Positions 1 to 8,278 of a stretch of DNA of 48,259 nt are shown piece by piece. A program made the translations under genes and the position numbers. Source of the DNA: Rhizobium sp. Root1220 (lineage in GTDB: Bacteria; Pseudomonadota; Alphaproteobacteria; Rhizobiales; Rhizobiaceae); NCBI RefSeq assembly GCF_001426265.1, contig NZ_LMDG01000013.1:63477-111735 (forward strand). The letters run 5' to 3'. Every line of letters starts with the position of its first letter. The stretch's first letter is position 1. A model generated the notes under the pieces. The model worked only from the letters and a program-made list of their open reading frames with translations, was not told the origin of the DNA and did no database searches.

Positions 1-447
1 GGCTATGTTCTCGACGAGATTGTTCAGAGCCGACGCGACACGAAGGCCGCCAAGCGGTTGCTCATCAGGCTACTGAAGAAGGCAGGCATGCCACCCAAGC
101 GGATCATCACCGATAAACTGCGCTCGTATGGCGCGGCCAAGCGAGAGGTTATGTCGGCTGTCGAGCACCGATCCCACAAGGGTCAATCGAGCGGAAAATT
201 CTCATTTGCCGCTGCGAAAACGGGAGAGGACAATGCAAGGTTTCCGATCACCGGGAAGTCTGCAGCGGTTCATCTCGATCTTCTCGGCGCTTCGAAATCT
301 CTTCGTCACCCCACGGCACAAACGATCAGCACTGGCCAATCACGCATCCGTGCGATGGCGCATTGGAAGGCGGTCACGAGAGCCATCGCCTGATCTATGA
401 CGGGCAACGCCATTCGTCCGTTCACTGCTCGCTAACGTGACAACTCC
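1..447 (+). pseudogene. IS6-family transposase, C-terminal part, frameshifted, with right end of the element
   Basis: The first 180 bases encode the DDE-domain segment typical of IS6/IS26-type transposases, with the motif ITDKLRSYGAAKREV. The reading then moves to the second frame (NRAENSHLPLRKRERTMQGFRS) and returns to the first near base 350 (AMAHWKAVTRAIA, stop at 391-393). At least two indels therefore break it, and the N-terminus lies outside the window. After the stop comes the element's right tip, ending in GTGACAACTCC at 437-447. Known IS6 enzymes act as DDE transposases forming cointegrates; this copy cannot be active as written. A second, much shorter remnant of the same element is at 2328-2442. 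Confidence 0.85.
350..447 (+). repeat. 98-bp direct repeat, copy A (IS6-type right end)
   Basis: Bases 350-447 are identical to 2344-2441 by direct comparison. The repeat covers the last codons of the transposase, the stop, and the terminal repeat. It could support homologous recombination that deletes or duplicates the 2 kb in between. Confidence 0.9.
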
Positions 448-681
448 GCTTCTTCTCTTGCCGGAGTGCGGTGCATGTGATGTGCGAAAGGCGCCCACCT
501 ACCATTCGAGCGCGTTTCGTCCGAAGCATGGATTTACGAATCTGCTTTTGCACAGACCTGTGTAAAGGGAGTCGGTTCCGGGAGGAGGCGAAATGACACT
601 CTAAGCGCTTTTGGTACCTTTTATGCGGTGTGATTTTCGCCGGTTATACACAACAACCGCCGTCAGATACGCTCGCTGACA

Positions 682-1239
682 TCACAGTTGGAAGTTCGGA
701 CTATCGACACCTCGATTTTGACAGAAGGAAGCGAAGTCTACGAGAAATCTTTCGGCCATTTCTCGATTGGAAGGGGCCTCGAGAATCTCAAGGATCTGTT
801 CCGACGTATCCTTCATCACCGGAAGTCGAAAGAACAGACTTTCATTGAAATTGGAACTTACCGTCGAAAGCACCGTTCGCAGGATGTTTAGCATGTCGTC
901 TCCGCGGTGCGAGGCATGGACAAGAGCAATGGATTTCCCAATCACCTGATCACCAGAAACGAGCCAATCGATCGCATTTTTCAATCCGCCGGGGATACTG
1001 CGAACGTATTCGGGGCTGGAAATGACTAACCCGTCACTCTCCGAAATCGCCTGTTTAAAAAGCCGTACGTTATCGGGCTCGTCAGAACCTTCGAGGTCGG
1101 GCGAGAAGACAGGCAAATCCCCTATGCCATCAAACACGTCGATGACGATACCTGTCGGAGCTATGACTTGCATCGCCTTCAACAATGCAGTGTTGGTGGA
1201 CAGTCGGCGTGCGCTGCCTGAAATTGCGAGTATTTTCAT
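682..1239 (-). CDS. NADPH-dependent FMN reductase family protein
   Basis: Flavodoxin-fold protein of about 185 residues. It starts MKILAISGSARR, the phosphate-binding loop of the NAD(P)H-dependent FMN reductase/azoreductase family. In the middle it carries SPEYVRSIPGGLKNAIDW, the family's second flavin-binding signature. Members reduce FMN, quinones, azo dyes or chromate with NAD(P)H in the cytoplasm; the substrate cannot be told here. I chose ATG at 1239 because AGGTG lies about 8 bases upstream and the protein then begins at the conserved beta strand; an in-frame ATG at 1278 would add 13 unconserved residues. It is intact and stands alone among transposon fragments. Confidence 0.85.
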   Translation of the reverse strand: MKILAISGSARRLSTNTALLKAMQVIAPTGIVIDVFDGIGDLPVFSPDLEGSDEPDNVRLFKQAISESDGLVISSPEYVRSIPGGLKNAIDWLVSGDQVIGKSIALVHASHRGDDMLNILRTVLSTVSSNFNESLFFRLPVMKDTSEQILEILEAPSNREMAERFLVDFASFCQNRGVDSPNFQL

Positions 1240-1430
1240 CGATTCACCTATCGCCATGCACAATCGCCTGTATGTCACCCGTTAGGTCCTTGCTGAGGAA
1301 CCAACTGAAAGGTGGTAGTGGGTCGGACTTTGTCATTTGTTTTCCATACGGTTTCGCTTCGCTATATCGGCAACCGTATCTTGCTGATGGCGAGGTTGGC
1401 CTGCCCCAATCGGGTGATCCGGGTTTAATG

Positions 1431-1560
1431 TTAGTGCATGCTGGGTCTGGCCGCTACCGCCGGGGTTGATGCCGGTCCGTTCTGACGCGGCCACACGGTG
1501 GCTTCGGGTGCTGGTGGCTTGTAGTTGAGCGCTGAGTGCGGACGTACGGTGTTGTACAAC
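1431..1560 (-). pseudogene. IS3-type transposase, C-terminal fragment
   Basis: On the minus strand about 40 codons read LYNTVRPHSALNYKPPAPEA and end at a TAA (1431-1433). This is the extreme C-terminus of the rve/integrase core in IS3-family (OrfB) transposases. Everything upstream is missing; at about 1560 it is fused to unrelated DNA leading into an IS110 fragment on the other strand. The bases below 1431 down to about 1380 look like the element's 3' non-coding end. Non-functional relic. Confidence 0.75.
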
Positions 1561-1611
1561 ACGACGACAGAACACCCACGGGACCGAGGTTTGCGAGCTT
1601 ATGTATCCGTG

Positions 1612-1915
1612 GCATCCCTGTCCGACATCACCGGCGTGACCGGGATGAAGATCATCCGGGCAATCGTTTCCGGCGAGCGCGATCCCGACGTCCTCGCGTC
1701 ATTGCGCGATGTCAGTTGCCACTCCTCCGTCGAGACAATCAAAGCATCTCTGATCGGTAACGATCGTGATGAGCACGTGTTTGCGGCTTTCCCAATCACT
1801 CGAGCTCTACGACTTCTACCAGGCCCAGTCGGCCCGAAGCTGCGATTTTGGCCAACTCGCAGAACGTTGTGGGAACACGGCGTGGAGGATTGACCCGAGA
1901 AGTGCCCGGTCGTGA
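1612..1915 (+). pseudogene. IS110-family transposase fragment, frameshifted
   Basis: The translation SDITGVTGMKIIRAIVSGERDP, followed by VLASLRD, matches the central region of IS110-family (DEDD) transposases. Near base 1790 the reading shifts by one base and goes on as LSQSLELYDFYQAQSA, another conserved segment, to a TGA at 1913-1915. Both the N-terminal catalytic domain and the C-terminal transposase_20 domain are absent. It is a relic between an IS3 fragment and a Tn3-family fragment. Confidence 0.8.
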
Positions 1916-1944
1916 CATTGCGCTCCAATTTGAGGAGCGTTTTA

Positions 1945-2327
1945 ATGAGTGCGGGTATTTCGAGTTCGGACATTGTCGGCCAATGGAGCCTGAGCTTCGC
2001 CGACATTGATTTCATCAATTCCAAACCGGCCGCGACGAGGCTCGGCTTGCCTCGCAGTTAAAGTTTTTCAGCGCACGCGGCTTTTTCGCTGACGATGGCA
2101 CATTGATCCCAAACGATGCTGTCGAATACCTCGCTGAGCAGATCGGTGTCCGAGCCGACGAACCGTCTAGCTATGATTTCGGCGGGAGAACAGCACGTCG
2201 GTATTGCGCATAGATTTTGCAGTATGTCGGCTTTGGCCGCATGACGCGACGAGACCGCGAAGCGCTTTCTAACTGGATGATCGGCGAGCTTTGCCCGTCC
2301 GGACAATCCGTCAGTGCCATGCTTGAG
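1945..2327 (+). pseudogene. tnpA: Tn3-family transposase (TnpA), N-terminal fragment
   Basis: From ATG at 1945, preceded by TGAGGAG, the product begins MSAGISSSDIVGQWSLSF. After an indel near 2043 it continues LKFFSARGFFADDGTLIPNDA and then YVGFGRMTRRDREAL, the N-terminal DUF4158-type region of Tn3-family TnpA. An in-frame TAG follows RRYCA, where the family has a glutamate codon. The remaining roughly 850 residues are missing: the fragment stops exactly at the IS6-type remnant at 2328. Known TnpA is a DDE transposase making cointegrates; this one is dead. Confidence 0.85.
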
Positions 2328-2442
2328 GGGAGTTGTCACCCCAGTGCGATGGCGCATTGGAAGGCGGTCACGAGAGCCATCGCCTGATCTATGACGGGCA
2401 ACGCCATTCGTCCGTTCACTGCTCGCTAACGTGACAACTCCC
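2328..2442. mobile_element. 115-bp internally deleted IS6-type remnant with both terminal repeats
   Basis: The stretch opens with GGGAGTTGTCAC (2328-2339) and closes with its exact inverse GTGACAACTCCC (2431-2442). Just inside the left repeat it jumps to the last codons of the transposase (2344-2441, identical to 350-447). It is therefore an IS6-like element that has lost almost all of its interior while keeping both ends. No 8-bp target duplication is visible in the flanks: the left side is Tn3 tnpA and the right side htpG, so a rearrangement followed insertion. Confidence 0.8.
2344..2441 (+). repeat. 98-bp direct repeat, copy B
   Basis: Identical to 350-447 (offset 1994 bases) and carried inside the IS6-type remnant. 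Confidence 0.9.
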
Positions 2443-2785
2443 AAGGAAGGCATCTACGAGGATTACGAACGCCGCTCTCAGCTGCTTGCGCTCTCACGAT
2501 TCCGGACGACAGCAGCCTCAGGCGACGGCTTCAGGTCGCTTGGCGAGTACGTGACGGACATGAAGAGCGAGCAAAGCGTCATCTATTATCTGGCTGGCGG
2601 CAACCTTGAACAGTTGAAGGCATCGCCGCAATTGGAGGGTTTCCGTGCTCGAGGGATAGAAGTTCTGCTGTTGACGGACTCGGTCGATAGCTTCTGGACG
2701 ATGAATGCACCCGAATTCGAAGGGAAGGCGTTTAGGTCGGTAACGCAGGGCTCTGCCGACCTGTCCCAATTCCCCAAGCTGGATG
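2443..2785 (+). pseudogene. htpG: HtpG (Hsp90) middle-domain fragment
   Basis: About 115 codons read EGIYEDYERRSQLLALSRF, then GEYVTDMKSEQSVIYYLAGG, FRARGIEVLLLTDSVDSFW and FRSVTQGSADLSQFPKLDG, a clear match to the middle domain of bacterial HtpG. The N-terminal ATPase domain and C-terminal dimerisation domain are missing. The 5' side joins directly to the IS6-type remnant, whose last bases supply an accidental ATG (2431), and the 3' side joins a minus-strand fragment of an unrelated gene. HtpG is a cytoplasmic ATP-dependent chaperone; this fragment is not functional. Confidence 0.8.
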
Positions 2786-2811
2786 GCCAGTCTGTTGCCA
2801 GCCCTGAGGCC

Positions 2812-3165
2812 TCTGATGATCAGTGCCTTGACGTGAGTGGCGTCAAACGGGATGGCAACGCAGCCGTCATCGCCTGCGCGTGAGCCCGCCATGGAAGGCC
2901 GTCCCGATAGTTGGTTTAGCTCCCCTGAGAATTGCCCAGCGCCGTGGGACACGATGGCAGTCTCGGCGTGGGAACCGATTTTCCCGAGGACATCCAGCCG
3001 GCCGGAAAGTACCAGCCATGCAGGGACATGCCTGTCACCAATGCCAGAGACAGGTTCGCCGGGACTGAAAACCCTGGCTTCACCACTTGCAAACCGTTTA
3101 GCGACCTCAATCTGCAATTGGGTCAGAACGGGAAACAGCTGAGCTTGGCGCGAATGGGCGTCCAT
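2812..3165 (-). pseudogene. cyclic-nucleotide-binding N-terminal fragment of an FAD-dependent oxidoreductase
   Basis: From ATG at 3165 the product begins MDAHSRQAQLFPVLTQLQIE, then GDRHVPAWLVLSGRLDVLG and GAGQFSGELNQLSGRPS. This is the cNMP-binding (Crp-like) N-terminal domain found in large thioredoxin-reductase-like FAD proteins of rhizobia. About 118 residues match; the frame then runs into the antisense of the htpG fragment, so the oxidoreductase domains are lost. Its upstream neighbour fragment (a UBP-type zinc finger) is a partner I recall from intact loci, so the two relics look like one original locus. Confidence 0.65.
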
Positions 3166-3180
3166 GTTCGGGCTCCGGAT

Positions 3181-3285
3181 CTAGAAGTATTTCGGGATGG
3201 GCCTGACTTGGGGCGTCTGGTCAGGCAGTTCGACCATAGTCTCGTCGAGAAAGCACCAACCCCAGCCTTCCGGGGGATTGGAGAC
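3181..3285 (-). pseudogene. UBP-type zinc-finger protein, C-terminal fragment
   Basis: About 34 codons ending at TAG (3181-3183) read PPEGWGWCFLDETMVELPD. This resembles the end of small bacterial proteins with a UBP (ubiquitin-hydrolase-type) zinc finger, where GEDWGWCYVDE-like text follows the metal ligands. The zinc-binding part is absent. The end lies 15 bases before the cNMP-domain gene start, as in an operon. Identification rests on a short stretch, so it is tentative. Confidence 0.4.
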
Positions 3286-3636
3286 ACTGTAGCCGAAAAT
3301 GCCAGCTCAGCCACTTATGTTGGGTTGAGCGCGTTGAGGCATTGCCGAAAGCGTGCGCGAGGCGCACTCGGAAAACGAAGGATTGAGAGCCTCGCGGTCA
3401 CAGTAGCTCGCCAGGCGGTTGGATTGATACGACCCCCGCCAAAGGCCGCGTAGACGAGTGACGCGTCATTCAAAGCCTCTACTTTTGAGGGACCCGTTTT
3501 GACCTCATCGTTAGAATAGGCAGTGGCCATATCGCCCAGATGTGAGTGCGCCGGGCGAAAGCATTGATCATCACGCAGTATCGTCTACATACTGGCGACG
3601 GCTAACCGACCCCATAACGGAACGAGGAGTACAAAA
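3286..3636. other. non-coding stretch
   Basis: No recognised gene. A 71-codon minus-strand frame from ATG at 3530 (MATAYSNDEVKTGPSK) lacks a clear ribosome site and resembles nothing I know. The last 20 bases contain the ribosome site of the SDR gene. Confidence 0.4.
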
Positions 3637-4476
3637 ATGGCCCGGCTTACGGACACTGTAGCAGTCGTCACCGGTGGCGGTAGGGGAATTGGTCGGGAGA
3701 TCGCACTACACCAGGCGCGGGAGGGCGCTAGGGTTGCCGTGCTTGCGCGAACAGCGACTGAGATCGAGGAAACGGTCGCGCTGATTGAAGGCGAGGGCGG
3801 GCGAGCAATCGCCGTGACGACCGACGTGACCGAGTATAGCGCCGTCGAAAGCGCTTTTGCCCGGATTGTGTCCGAATTGGGTCCAGTCGACACACTGGTC
3901 AACAACCATGGCTCGTTCCAGGCTTTCGGCCCGGTATGGGAGTGTGATCCGCTCGTCTGGTGGCGGGATGTAGAGATCAATCTGCGCGGCACCTTCCACA
4001 CTTCCCGCGCGGCATCTCCAACAATGTTGGCGCGCGGCAAGGGCCGCATCGTCAACCTTGTCGGTGGTGGAACAGGCAACAGCTTTCCACATGGCTCCGG
4101 CTATGCCTCCAGTAAAGCTGCGGTAATGCGCCTGACCGAGTGTCTCAACGATACGACGATTGCTCAAAACGTGCGCGCCTTCGCGGTAGACCCGGGGCTT
4201 GTTCGAAGCGCGATGACCGAAATGCAGCTGTCGTCGGAGGCTGGCAAAACCTATCTACCAGGCATTCAGAAGCTCTTCGACGACGGCGTCAATGTCGAGC
4301 CTTCTCGTGCTGCACTTCTGGTCGCGGACATCGCTGCCGGCCGTTACGATGCGCTTGCTGGTCGTCTGTTGAGGGGCGTTGACGACCGCAACCAACTCGA
4401 AAGGGAGATGGACAGCTTGGTTGCGACTGATGGAAGGGCATTGCGCTTCACCGCGGTCGAGCAACACAAGCTCTGA
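3637..4476 (+). CDS. SDR-family NAD(P)-dependent oxidoreductase
   Basis: Rossmann-fold short-chain dehydrogenase of 279 residues. TGGGRGIG (residues about 12-19) is the cofactor glycine motif, NNHG replaces the usual NNAG, and YASSKAAV carries the catalytic Tyr and Lys. The position 13 residues before that Tyr, normally the catalytic Ser, is Gly here (LVGGGTGNSF), so activity may differ from the textbook enzyme. The arginine after the second beta strand (VLART) suggests NADP(H) preference; this is inference. ATG 3637 is preceded by GAGGAG. The C-terminal 30 residues extend beyond the usual domain. Substrate unknown; the gene stands alone. Confidence 0.85.
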   Translation: MARLTDTVAVVTGGGRGIGREIALHQAREGARVAVLARTATEIEETVALIEGEGGRAIAVTTDVTEYSAVESAFARIVSELGPVDTLVNNHGSFQAFGPVWECDPLVWWRDVEINLRGTFHTSRAASPTMLARGKGRIVNLVGGGTGNSFPHGSGYASSKAAVMRLTECLNDTTIAQNVRAFAVDPGLVRSAMTEMQLSSEAGKTYLPGIQKLFDDGVNVEPSRAALLVADIAAGRYDALAGRLLRGVDDRNQLEREMDSLVATDGRALRFTAVEQHKL

Positions 4477-4708
4477 CGCTCGGTCACCGGATTTGCACGT
4501 TCTCTTAGGTTACGGCTCTTTTGAAACGGTTTGTCGAACCAGGCGCGTCAGCACGACCCGATAGTCCCTTGTTTGAACCGATCAGGTTCCTGAGCGTGAG
4601 GCCCAAGCCTCCTCCGCGGAGGCCGCCGTTTCCCTTTTTGGGCGCGCTGGAGATAGGCTGGTGCGACCACAGCTCGCTATCCACACCGATTGGCCGCCTG
4701 CCCGCCGG

Positions 4709-4963
4709 GCCACCCTGGATATGGACTGTGGGCACAGGAATCTTGATGCCGTTGTCTCTGAAGAGCTCGCGCACGCGAAGCTAAATCTGCCTTTCATGCC
4801 GAAGGCGCCACCGTGCCGGGTCGTAGCCTTGATGAGAACAATGACGTGCGAGCAACTCGATCCAGACTTGCTGGACATCGTGCCAACGTTGAAAAAGCTC
4901 ATCCCGCCGGCACGCGTATTCGACAAGCTGACATACTCGCCTTGGGTAGGCGGCTAGCTGCAA
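4709..4963 (-). pseudogene. possible MscS-type channel C-terminal fragment, degraded
   Basis: One minus-strand frame reads YDPARWRLRHERQI, a TAG, then LRVRELFRDNGIKIPVPTVHI. The last part looks like the end of small mechanosensitive (MscS-type) channels, where an amphipathic helix precedes GIEIPFPQ. A stop codon sits inside and no upstream channel domain is recognisable, so this would be a decayed remnant. The match is short and I may be wrong. Bases 4477-4708 hold nothing I can identify. Confidence 0.3.
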
Positions 4964-5000
4964 CGAATCCTTTCAGAGGGAGGCGTTGGTCGCGCGGCAA

Positions 5001-5431
5001 TCAGACCGACGCGTCCTCTTCCACGTAATGTATTACTTCGCGAATATCGAAACCATCGAGCATCCGCGCGTTGACGGCGCGTTCGGGGTAGTCGCCACGG
5101 GGTGTCCATCCAACCACGCAACCGCAGTTTCCGCAGCGATGGAAGGATCGAGCATCCGCGCGTTGACGGCGCGTTCGGGGTAGTCGCCACGGGGTGTCCA
5201 TCCAACCACGCAACCGCAGTTTCCGCAGCGATGGAAGGCAACGTTCTTTTGACCCCACGTATAGACGTCGGTGTCGCCGACAAACGAGGAATCTGCAATC
5301 GGGTAGTAGGACCACAGTGCGGCGTAGCGGCGGCAGATCGTGCAGTGGCACTCGGTTACGGCGGAGGGAGCATAGGCAACCACAATCGTAACCTTGCCGC
5401 AGTGGCAACTCCCCTTTGCACCTAACTTCAT
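5001..5431 (-). pseudogene. GFA/CENP-V-type zinc protein disrupted by a 92-bp tandem duplication
   Basis: Starts MKLGAKGSCHCGKVTI at ATG 5431, with CGGAGG 6 bases upstream. Cysteines in CHCGK, CHCTICRR and CGNCGC match the zinc ligands of the GFA family (glutathione-dependent formaldehyde-activating-like). After NARMLD the frame enters a second perfect copy of the preceding 92 bp. Because 92 is not a multiple of three, it is read out of frame and ends in an unrelated tail (stop at 5033). Removing one copy restores a 112-residue protein ending VIHYVEEDASV at 5001. Its ATG overlaps the stop of the upstream gene (ATGA), so the two were co-translated. Confidence 0.8.
5055..5238. repeat. perfect 92-bp tandem duplication
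   Basis: Bases 5055-5146 and 5147-5238 are identical and directly adjacent. The unit lies inside the GFA-type gene and covers its last cysteine motif. Perfect identity implies a very recent event or an assembly artefact. Confidence 0.95.
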
Positions 5432-5700
5432 GTCAAGCCTCCGAGTATCACGTGTCCTCCGTCTTGTACCAAGATTACGAAGCGGAAGTTACGACGTGAA
5501 ACGGACCGCATCAACCTCGGAAAAGAATCCGGAAGCTCGGTAATGCCCGACGTGGTCGTAATGTGTCGGGAGATCGCGTCATGAACGACGAGCCCGTTCT
5601 CTATGCTAAAAATCAACAGGTCCGTGGTTCGGATCCGTTCAAGGCGGAGACGAGGACGCTCGGCCCAGATGCAACATGTCTGGGTATCCGAGCCGAGCAT
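5428..5700 (-). CDS. hypothetical protein translationally coupled to the GFA-type gene
   Basis: A 90-residue protein of no family I recognise (segments TTDLLIFSIENGLVVHDA and FRFVILVQDGGHVI). Its TGA (5430-5428) overlaps the ATG of the GFA-type gene as ATGA, the usual sign of translational coupling and the main reason I accept it. I use ATG 5700; a TTG at 5727 would overlap the end of the recombinase gene. No strong ribosome site is seen at either. Function unknown. Confidence 0.45.
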   Translation of the reverse strand: MLGSDTQTCCIWAERPRLRLERIRTTDLLIFSIENGLVVHDAISRHITTTSGITELPDSFPRLMRSVSRRNFRFVILVQDGGHVILGGLT

Positions 5701-5711
5701 CTCATTCGATC

Positions 5712-8069
5712 TTACGCCGCTTCCCAAACCTGATTGAGGATCTTTGCGGCCAGTGCGGCCTTGTCTTGCGGAAGGAAGCGGCCGTAGTGCTGCTGCACGA
5801 CATCGGGCGTATCTTGAATGGCATAGCTCGCCTGCTCGTAGGATCCGGTCTGCTTCAGAATATGCGTCGCAAGAATGTCCCGCAGGTTATGCGGTCCATG
5901 CGGCAGGAGGCCCTTGATCGCACCCCGTCCGGTATAGGGATTATAGATGCCGTAACGTTGGATGACAGTCCGCCAAGCCTCGTAGAATGTGGTCGAATTG
6001 TAAGCAGCATCAATACTGGTCGTCTTCACCGTCTTGACGAATAGCGTTTGGGGATCTTTCGCACCGCCAAGCAGAACTCCACGATGCCTGTCGATGTAAG
6101 CGTCAAGGTATTTGTAGAGATCGAGAAGGTCGGGCAAAATCAACCGGAACGGCTTCTGTCCGAAGAAAGAAGAGCCAGAGTTTTTGAACGCGACCGATGG
6201 GATAAGGACCTCCCACCCATGATCGCGGTCGTTCCAGCGCAGCTCACCGCACTTCATATCCTCCAGCCGGCGTTCTGACGTCGGATAGTGTCCACGGGGG
6301 CAGACACGAAGTTGGCGAAGATTCTTCTGTCTGAGCCCAAGGTGCAGGCCCAGCCGAAGCAATAGGAATGATCTAACGGCTTCGGCGGCCGGTCGTGGAT
6401 ATCTCTTCTCATCCGGCATGTGTCTCACGATCTCGTCCGTGATCTTACGATATTCCGCCAGCGGGCTGTCCGCTTCAAGTACACACATGATCGGTTCAAA
6501 TGGATCGCGATGCACGCGCATCACTCGCTGGATCTCCTTGGAACGGTTAGCGGCATGTCGGTGAAACGCATCACAGGCGCCATGCCAATCGCGAGCCGCG
6601 AAATCGATTTCTTCCTGCTCAATCAAGCCCGCAATGGGCCTGACATTCCGAAGCAGCTCCGGATGCTGCCGGATCCAACCGACTTCCGCGCGAGATAGGG
6701 CTTGGGCGACCATCAGCATGTCTTCTTCCCACTTGGTGTAGAAGCCACGTCGCTGTTCCCGCCACTGCAGATACCAGTCCCAAACGCCAGGGAAGACGAG
6801 AAGGCCGAAGCTTAACTGGCTGACTGGCACACCGAAACCCTTCACGACACCGTTTGGCGAGGCAGCAAGCGCACCAAACATCAAGCCGAGGTGCTCAATC
6901 TTCTTGGAGGCCGTTTCTTCACCCCAGACGCCGTTCCGTTGGAACCCAATCGCCGTCAGCGTCGAAGTCTTGAAGCGGATGAGATCAGCCATTTCCATGG
7001 CAAGTCTCGGCGGTGCGTCGACAATGCCGGAGAGCAGATCAGGGTCATCAAGTTCTGCGGCAACGTTTTGATTGGTGCCGGCCGCCGATGCCAATGACCG
7101 AGAGGAAAGAAAACTGCTGCCATAGGTGACGCCGGGAAATCGGATGGCATATCGCTGCTTGCTGGCCGCCGCCTGATAGCGGCGATATTCCGTAGAGCCG
7201 GAAATGATCACCCGGCGCACCCAATCGAGGATCTCCTCGCGCTTGGTAAAGGGCAGGCTGTTGAAGTCTTCGGGCAGGTGCAGTGAAATCCGTCGACGCT
7301 CAGCTGGGCTGATGTCACCGAGATCGTGACCATACAGCGAGCGTGCCTGATGCGGCAGTTTCTCTTTGAAATATCCCTCTGAAAGTCGATAGCGTCGCTC
7401 GATGCGGCGGAGGATGTTGAAACTGGCAACAGATCGGGGCACGCGCGCTCCCTGGATCCAGGATAGCAGCGTCTTATTGTCGAAGGTCTCATTCAGATGA
7501 ACAACGGCGCGGTAAAGCTGCCAGTAGGTGTCGCCGAACCGATGCATATGATAGACCAATGCATTCTGAAAACTCGCCGGGTCCTCTGTCGCGTCGAATA
7601 GTGGTTCCGGGAAAGGGGTGATCGGTTTTGGGGTCGGCCCACGTGGCACCGATCCAGATGGGGCAACGATGCCATCGGCCGTCGCACGTTGAGGCTTTCT
7701 GGTTGAAGTCGCCGAGGCTACCTTTATGGTGCGCGCCAATTTTCCCGGGCGAGCCGTCGGCTTCGGTGGCCGTTGTCCTTCGACTGCTGGCGGTCCGTCG
7801 AGCCGTCGGATGATTGCGTCCAAGCCCGGTCGGAGCTGCTGTTTCAGTTCTACCGTCAGCTCAGTTTCGACACCACAGGCTTGGCCTATCGCCGTCCAGT
7901 CGAGTTGGCCACTCCGGAGCGGGGGCGATTTGCGGTAGATGATCAAACTGGCCAGATAGGGCCGTATATTTTCGAACACCCGCCTGGATGCGACTGGAGC
8001 GATACGAAGCTCGCAGAATTCCGAAATTTTTCGCTGAAAATGTCGTGATGAAAGGTCGTGTTTGGTCAT
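5712..8069 (-). CDS. large tyrosine-type site-specific recombinase (785 residues)
   Basis: The C-terminal 250 residues form a tyrosine recombinase catalytic domain. LGLRQKNLRQL holds the first Arg, HNLRD (about residues 727-731) the H-x-x-R box, and HYGRF the nucleophile (Tyr about 762). The roughly 500 residues before it are much longer than in XerC/XerD or phage integrases, with a low-complexity linker near residues 100-150. Such proteins cut and rejoin DNA at element ends. No tRNA or attachment site is visible next to it and no excisionase gene follows. It is intact, starts at ATG 8069, and has a perfect dyad 16 bases upstream. It may have brought in the surrounding accessory DNA. Confidence 0.85.
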   Translation of the reverse strand: MTKHDLSSRHFQRKISEFCELRIAPVASRRVFENIRPYLASLIIYRKSPPLRSGQLDWTAIGQACGVETELTVELKQQLRPGLDAIIRRLDGPPAVEGQRPPKPTARPGKLARTIKVASATSTRKPQRATADGIVAPSGSVPRGPTPKPITPFPEPLFDATEDPASFQNALVYHMHRFGDTYWQLYRAVVHLNETFDNKTLLSWIQGARVPRSVASFNILRRIERRYRLSEGYFKEKLPHQARSLYGHDLGDISPAERRRISLHLPEDFNSLPFTKREEILDWVRRVIISGSTEYRRYQAAASKQRYAIRFPGVTYGSSFLSSRSLASAAGTNQNVAAELDDPDLLSGIVDAPPRLAMEMADLIRFKTSTLTAIGFQRNGVWGEETASKKIEHLGLMFGALAASPNGVVKGFGVPVSQLSFGLLVFPGVWDWYLQWREQRRGFYTKWEEDMLMVAQALSRAEVGWIRQHPELLRNVRPIAGLIEQEEIDFAARDWHGACDAFHRHAANRSKEIQRVMRVHRDPFEPIMCVLEADSPLAEYRKITDEIVRHMPDEKRYPRPAAEAVRSFLLLRLGLHLGLRQKNLRQLRVCPRGHYPTSERRLEDMKCGELRWNDRDHGWEVLIPSVAFKNSGSSFFGQKPFRLILPDLLDLYKYLDAYIDRHRGVLLGGAKDPQTLFVKTVKTTSIDAAYNSTTFYEAWRTVIQRYGIYNPYTGRGAIKGLLPHGPHNLRDILATHILKQTGSYEQASYAIQDTPDVVQQHYGRFLPQDKAALAAKILNQVWEAA

Positions 8070-8084
8070 GCTTATTCCTTTTCG

Positions 8085-8102
8085 CTCGGCACCAGTGCCG
8101 AG
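8085..8102. promoter_or_regulatory. dyad upstream of the recombinase gene
   Basis: CTCGGCAC, two bases, GTGCCGAG: a perfect 8-bp inverted repeat 16 bases before the recombinase start. It could be an operator or a hairpin in the leader. Confidence 0.45.
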
Positions 8103-8224
8103 GGCGAGCGGAAATAGGGGGCGCCCATTAACAAAATATGTTTAGGGCAAGAGGTTAGCTGTCGATCGCTGCTTCTTGAATGGAGAGCTGCAGATTGTGG
8201 TGCTGAGCAATAGACGGGCTTGCA

Positions 8225-8278
8225 ATAGCTCATTTTCAGCAATAATTATGAGCTATAGAGAGGGATTCTATAACTCAT
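8225..8278. promoter_or_regulatory. repeated ATARCTCAT sites before the Fic gene
   Basis: ATAGCTCAT (8225-8233) is followed after 14 bases by its inverse ATGAGCTAT (8248-8256). A third near copy, ATAACTCAT (8270-8278), overlaps the Fic start codon. The arrangement fits a repressor operator; the C-terminal winged-helix segment of the Fic protein makes autoregulation plausible (inference). Confidence 0.5.

Noticed and set aside
3315..3530. 71-codon minus-strand frame (MATAYSNDEVKTGPSK)
   Set aside because: No ribosome site, no recognisable domain, surrounded by gene fragments; not enough to call.
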